Shown here: piece by piece, positions 61,169 to 64,000 of the stretch
Position numbering within the stretch: position 1 is the first letter of the stretch
Layout of the letters: every line of letters begins with the position of its first letter
Source of the DNA: JAXGYX01 sp040772065
GTDB lineage: Bacteria; Bacillota; Clostridia; Saccharofermentanales; Fastidiosipilaceae
Direction of reading: 5' to 3'
Length of the DNA: 64,000 nucleotides
Assembly (NCBI GenBank): GCA_040772065.1
Contig: JAXGYX010000001.1
Span: 310,001-374,000, forward strand
Position numbers and translations under genes: made by a program
Notes under the pieces: generated by a model
The model's input: the letters and a program-made list of their open reading frames with translations, nothing else
Told to the model about the DNA's origin: nothing
Database searches by the model: none

Positions 61169-61400
61169 GAAACACCTCACAAAAATAGATTTACAGGTGA
61201 TTCCCCCACGCATCTTGCGGCTCACAACCTCCTTGGACAGACGGAGTAGGTTTCTAACCTCAACATCCAGCTCATTCGTGAACTGCCACAAGAGGTGAGG
61301 CACCACTTTCCTTTACGAGGATAAACCCCAAGGTAAAACTCGGTGACACTCACACTGCATGTAGACATTGTCGCATGTTGTTTTCGTTCAATAAACTGTC
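61169..61400 (-). ncRNA. Candidate bridge RNA / left-end noncoding region of IS110
   Basis: Between the transposase start and the next gene there are more than 230 bases without a gene on the same strand as the transposase. Local hairpins are visible, such as AGGTTTAGAAACCT-like pairing and CTACTCC with GGAGGTT. In IS110-group elements the corresponding leader encodes a structured bridge RNA with donor- and target-binding loops. The boundaries and loops were not predicted, so this is a position-based call. Confidence 0.45.
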
Positions 61401-61434
61401 AACAAATGCGTAACTATATTCTAGGAGGTATAAG

Positions 61435-62703
61435 ATGCAATATTTACCTAGAGTGGCTGACAAACTTTTAGATGAAAGATTGGATGCTAAAGGAGCTATT
61501 TTAATAGAAGGTCCTAAATGGTGTGGCAAGACTACAACAGCTAAAGAGTTTTCCAATAGTTTGATTTCAATGGATCAGCCTGACATGACAAAACAATATC
61601 AAGATATGGCGGAGATAAATCCTCAGATATTATTGGAGGGGGAAACACCAAGATTAATTGATGAATGGCAAATAGCATCAAATTTATGGAATGCAGTAAG
61701 ATACGAAGTAGACCGAAGAAATGAAATGGGACAATTTATTTTGACTGGCTCGGCTGTACCTCCAGATCTAGATGATTCTTTTCATACAGGTACAGGCAGA
61801 ATATCTCGTTTAAAAATGAGAACAATGAGCTTGTTTGAATCACAAGAATCTAATGGGCAAGTATCTCTTAGTAAATTGTTTGAAGGGGATGTCCCTAGTG
61901 GACACAGTCAAACAACGATTGAAGAGCTAGCGTTTTGGATTTGTAGAGGAGGATGGCCACAATCAGTCAAATTAGGAGACAAGCCAGCATTATTTCAGGC
62001 GATTGATTATCATGAGGCAATTATAAGTCAAGATATAAGTCGAGCAGATAATGTTTCTAGAGATAAAGAAAAGGCTAGAAGACTGCTAAGGTCATATGCG
62101 AGGCATGTTGGTAGTCAAGCTTCCTATGAAGTGATTAGGCAAGATATGTTATCAAATGACATAGGAACTTTTGATGAAAAAACTTTATATTCTTATATAG
62201 ATGCACTTACTAAAATTTTTGTCATTGAGGATTCTCCAGCATGGAATCCAAATTTAAGGTCAAAGGTAGCTATACGTACTACGGATACACGATATTTTGT
62301 AGATCCATCTATAGCGGCAGCGTCTTTAGGTGTTGGGCCGAAGGACTTAATTAATGACCTGAACACTATGGGATTTTTGTTTGAAAATTTAGCCATTAGA
62401 GATTTAAGAGTCTACGCAGATAGCTTATTTGGAAATGTATACCATCACAGAGACAGTTCTAACTTAGAATGTGATGCTGTTGTCCACTTAAGAAATGGAA
62501 GTTATGGATTAATTGAAATCAAATTAGGTGGTGATTCTCATATAGAGGCAGGTGCAAAAACATTACTAAATTTAGCTTCTAAAATTGACACTGACAAAAT
62601 GAAAAAACCATCATTTTTAATGGTTTTATGTGGCATAGCTCCCTTTGCGTATAAAAGAAAAGATGGCGTTTTAGTTGTCCCAATTTCCTGTTTAAAAGAT
62701 TAG
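61435..62703 (+). CDS. AAA ATPase with DUF4143 (AAA_14)
   Basis: The 422-residue protein resembles the AAA_14/DUF4143 group, often mobile and of unknown role. The P-loop is EGPKWCGKTTTAKEF, followed by RLIDEWQIASNLWNAVR (Walker B-like), FILTGSAVP, and in the second half FLFENLAIRDLRVYAD and DAVVHLRNGSYGLIEIKLGG, a PD-(D/E)XK-like strand. AGGAGG precedes the ATG. It is clearly AT-richer than the core and lies between two insertion sequences, so it is probably acquired cargo. Confidence 0.88.
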   Translation: MQYLPRVADKLLDERLDAKGAILIEGPKWCGKTTTAKEFSNSLISMDQPDMTKQYQDMAEINPQILLEGETPRLIDEWQIASNLWNAVRYEVDRRNEMGQFILTGSAVPPDLDDSFHTGTGRISRLKMRTMSLFESQESNGQVSLSKLFEGDVPSGHSQTTIEELAFWICRGGWPQSVKLGDKPALFQAIDYHEAIISQDISRADNVSRDKEKARRLLRSYARHVGSQASYEVIRQDMLSNDIGTFDEKTLYSYIDALTKIFVIEDSPAWNPNLRSKVAIRTTDTRYFVDPSIAAASLGVGPKDLINDLNTMGFLFENLAIRDLRVYADSLFGNVYHHRDSSNLECDAVVHLRNGSYGLIEIKLGGDSHIEAGAKTLLNLASKIDTDKMKKPSFLMVLCGIAPFAYKRKDGVLVVPISCLKD

Positions 62704-62733
62704 TTGATTATAAGTTTAGTGCTGATGTAATTG

Positions 62734-62777
62734 AGTCAAGTCCCAAATGTTGGTGTAAATTCACCTTCCGGTGATGA
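62734..62777 (+). repeat. 44-base repeat in the IS3 leader
   Basis: This segment matches 15625-15668 in inverted orientation at 43 of 44 positions. It lies 49 bases before the IS3 transposase start and is likely part of, or next to, the left end of that element. Confidence 0.8.
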
Positions 62778-62825
62778 GAGTGGGGGGTGCGGACAAATAG
62801 TTGGACTGCCAGTAAGGAGTTCAAC

Positions 62826-64000
62826 GTGAATTATACAACGGAACAGATCCAGCACGCATTAGAGATCTATGAGCAGTATCAATCAGTGGGAAAAGTCATA
62901 CAAATCTTGGGTTATCCAACTAGGCAAACGCTATATTCCTGGATCAATCAATATCAGGCCTCCATCGATACACTGGAGAGGCGGCCGTATAAACAGATCA
63001 ATCAAAATTGCCCTGCTGATGTCTCTGTCAAATTGGCCACTTTGAAACGTTGCTTTGAAGAGGGTGAATCGATCACCAAAGTAGCAGGTGAAATCGGTTA
63101 TACTAGAATGACGATTTACAAGTGGCGGCGGATCTATCTGCAGGAAGGAAACATTGGACTTATGAATAAACGCAAGGACCATATACCGCGTGAGCCTCTG
63201 GAGCAAGAGCAACCCACTAATCCTCCTGATGAAGCGAACATCGAAGCATTGAAAAAACAAATTAGGGATCTGCAGATGGATGTTGATATTTTGAAGGAGG
63301 CTATGAACATCCTAAAAAAAGACCGAGGTGTGGACCTGAAAGCCCTGAAGAACAAGGAAAAGTATGACTTGGTTCACGCCTTAAGCCCACAATATAATCT
63401 TCATGAACTTTGCGAGCGACTCCAGTTGAAGCGTAGCTCTTACTATTATCAGGCTGCCCGCTCCAAACTGGAGTCAGATCCTCTGGCAGATATTAAAGCA
63501 GAGATCAAAGCCATTTACGAGGAGAGCCGGCAAAGCTACGGATATCGACGAATCTGGCTGGCACTTCGGACCAGGGGCATCGTTATCTCTGAGAAAGTGA
63601 TACGGAGGATCCAGAGGGAGCTGTGTCTCCAACCAAAGAGTAAACGGAAAAGGCATTATTCATCGTATGTCGGTGAAGTGTCTCAGGCACCTGAGAATCT
63701 GATTAATCGGAACTTTCATGCTGAAAAATCCAATCAATTATGGCTATCCGATATCTCTGAATTTGCCATACCCGCTGGTAAAATCTATCTGTCAGCTGTT
63801 CTTGACTGCTGGGACGGTTGGCTGGTTTCCTGGCAGCTGTCGGAGCGCCCGGATGCTGAACTGGCCAATCAGTCGTTGATTCAAGCCGCCAAAACATTGA
63901 GTGGTGATGAGCGCCCCGTCGTCCATACTGACCGCGGAGGCCACTATCGTTGGCCAGGCTGGATCGAGATCACAAAACAGTATCAAATGACCCGCTCCAT
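62826..64000 (+). CDS. IS3-family transposase (fused OrfAB, truncated by window edge)
   Basis: A single open frame runs from GTG at 62826 to the window end (391 codons). The N-terminal part is a double helix-turn-helix (ITKVAGEIGYTRMTIYKWRR) and a leucine-zipper-like stretch (DEANIEALKKQIRDLQMDVD, LKEAMNILKK). The catalytic domain follows: YGYRRIWLALRTRG, WLSDISEFAIP with the first Asp, and VVHTDRGGHY with the second. The DDE Glu lies beyond the window. Unlike most IS3 elements there is no frameshift between orfA and orfB. AAGGAG lies 6 nt before the GTG. Confidence 0.92.
   Translation, partial: MNYTTEQIQHALEIYEQYQSVGKVIQILGYPTRQTLYSWINQYQASIDTLERRPYKQINQNCPADVSVKLATLKRCFEEGESITKVAGEIGYTRMTIYKWRRIYLQEGNIGLMNKRKDHIPREPLEQEQPTNPPDEANIEALKKQIRDLQMDVDILKEAMNILKKDRGVDLKALKNKEKYDLVHALSPQYNLHELCERLQLKRSSYYYQAARSKLESDPLADIKAEIKAIYEESRQSYGYRRIWLALRTRGIVISEKVIRRIQRELCLQPKSKRKRHYSSYVGEVSQAPENLINRNFHAEKSNQLWLSDISEFAIPAGKIYLSAVLDCWDGWLVSWQLSERPDAELANQSLIQAAKTLSGDERPVVHTDRGGHYRWPGWIEITKQYQMTRS

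Noticed and set aside
1..64000. tRNA, rRNA or prophage genes
   Set aside because: No TΨC-like GGTTCGANTCC context with paired arms, no rRNA landmarks and no phage structural genes were seen by eye.

Overview
The window looks like a chromosomal segment of a Gram-positive anaerobe, most likely a member of the Bacillota, class Clostridia. The evidence is an FMN-riboswitch-controlled riboflavin operon, the order mazG-rqcP-divIC, type III glutamine synthetase, an [FeFe]-hydrogenase maturation GTPase (HydF), a standalone GMP synthetase ATPase subunit, many Cys-lipobox lipoproteins and strong AGGAGG-type ribosome sites. Genus cannot be fixed from the sequence alone. The core is of moderate to high GC; the insertion sequences, the McrB-like pair and the ATPase near the right end are visibly AT-richer and look acquired. 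No rRNA, tRNA or CRISPR array was seen.

Layout. 1-7.8 kb: sugar-binding lipoprotein, CorC-type CBS membrane protein, FMN riboswitch and ribD-ribE-ribBA-ribH, then a repeat-containing lipoprotein. 7.8-12.4 kb: a graveyard of mobile elements. A 5' fragment of a class IIC group II intron sits directly behind an intrinsic terminator. It is followed by an IS30 fragment and by an IS30 element split by an IS21 element whose 5-bp target duplication and terminal repeats can be read. 12.6-15.2 kb: catalase behind a Fur/PerR-like box, an IS256 tail and a cyclase-family hydrolase. 15.7-20 kb: an McrB-like GTPase overlapping a DUF2357/PD-(D/E)XK nuclease gene, a candidate modification-dependent restriction system. 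20-26.4 kb: DNA repair glycosylase, UPF0303, SDR, a cytidylate-kinase-like protein, and an operon of sugar-isomerase-like protein, split ThrE-type exporter and D-2-hydroxyacid dehydrogenase.

26.4-36.7 kb: broken AraC regulator, MATE transporter, hydF coupled to a CofE-like ligase, an atypical ArsD-like protein, a lone GlmU-type nucleotidyltransferase, PadR regulator, Gfo/Idh/MocA oxidoreductase, eukaryotic-type hexokinase and an E2-fold protein lacking its catalytic His. 36.8-45.6 kb: mazG-rqcP-divIC, trxA, a long hairpin, glnN, cca, FAH-family enzyme, uppP and a hotdog thioesterase. 45.7-59.5 kb: metallophosphoesterase, YjbQ, AraC, a URO-D remnant, two SGNH hydrolases, EFR1 ferredoxin, tcdA-larE-mnmA (adenylation/sulfur chemistry), ferredoxin-like protein, small alarmone synthetase, O-acetylhomoserine sulfhydrylase and guaA behind a promoter plus attenuator-like hairpin. 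59.6-64 kb: an IS110 element with a long noncoding leader that may encode a bridge RNA, a DUF4143-type ATPase and an IS3 element running off the end.

Two recurring themes stand out: short degenerate tandem repeats at gene 3' ends and inside some genes, and decay of mobile elements by single-base indels, while the core genes are intact.
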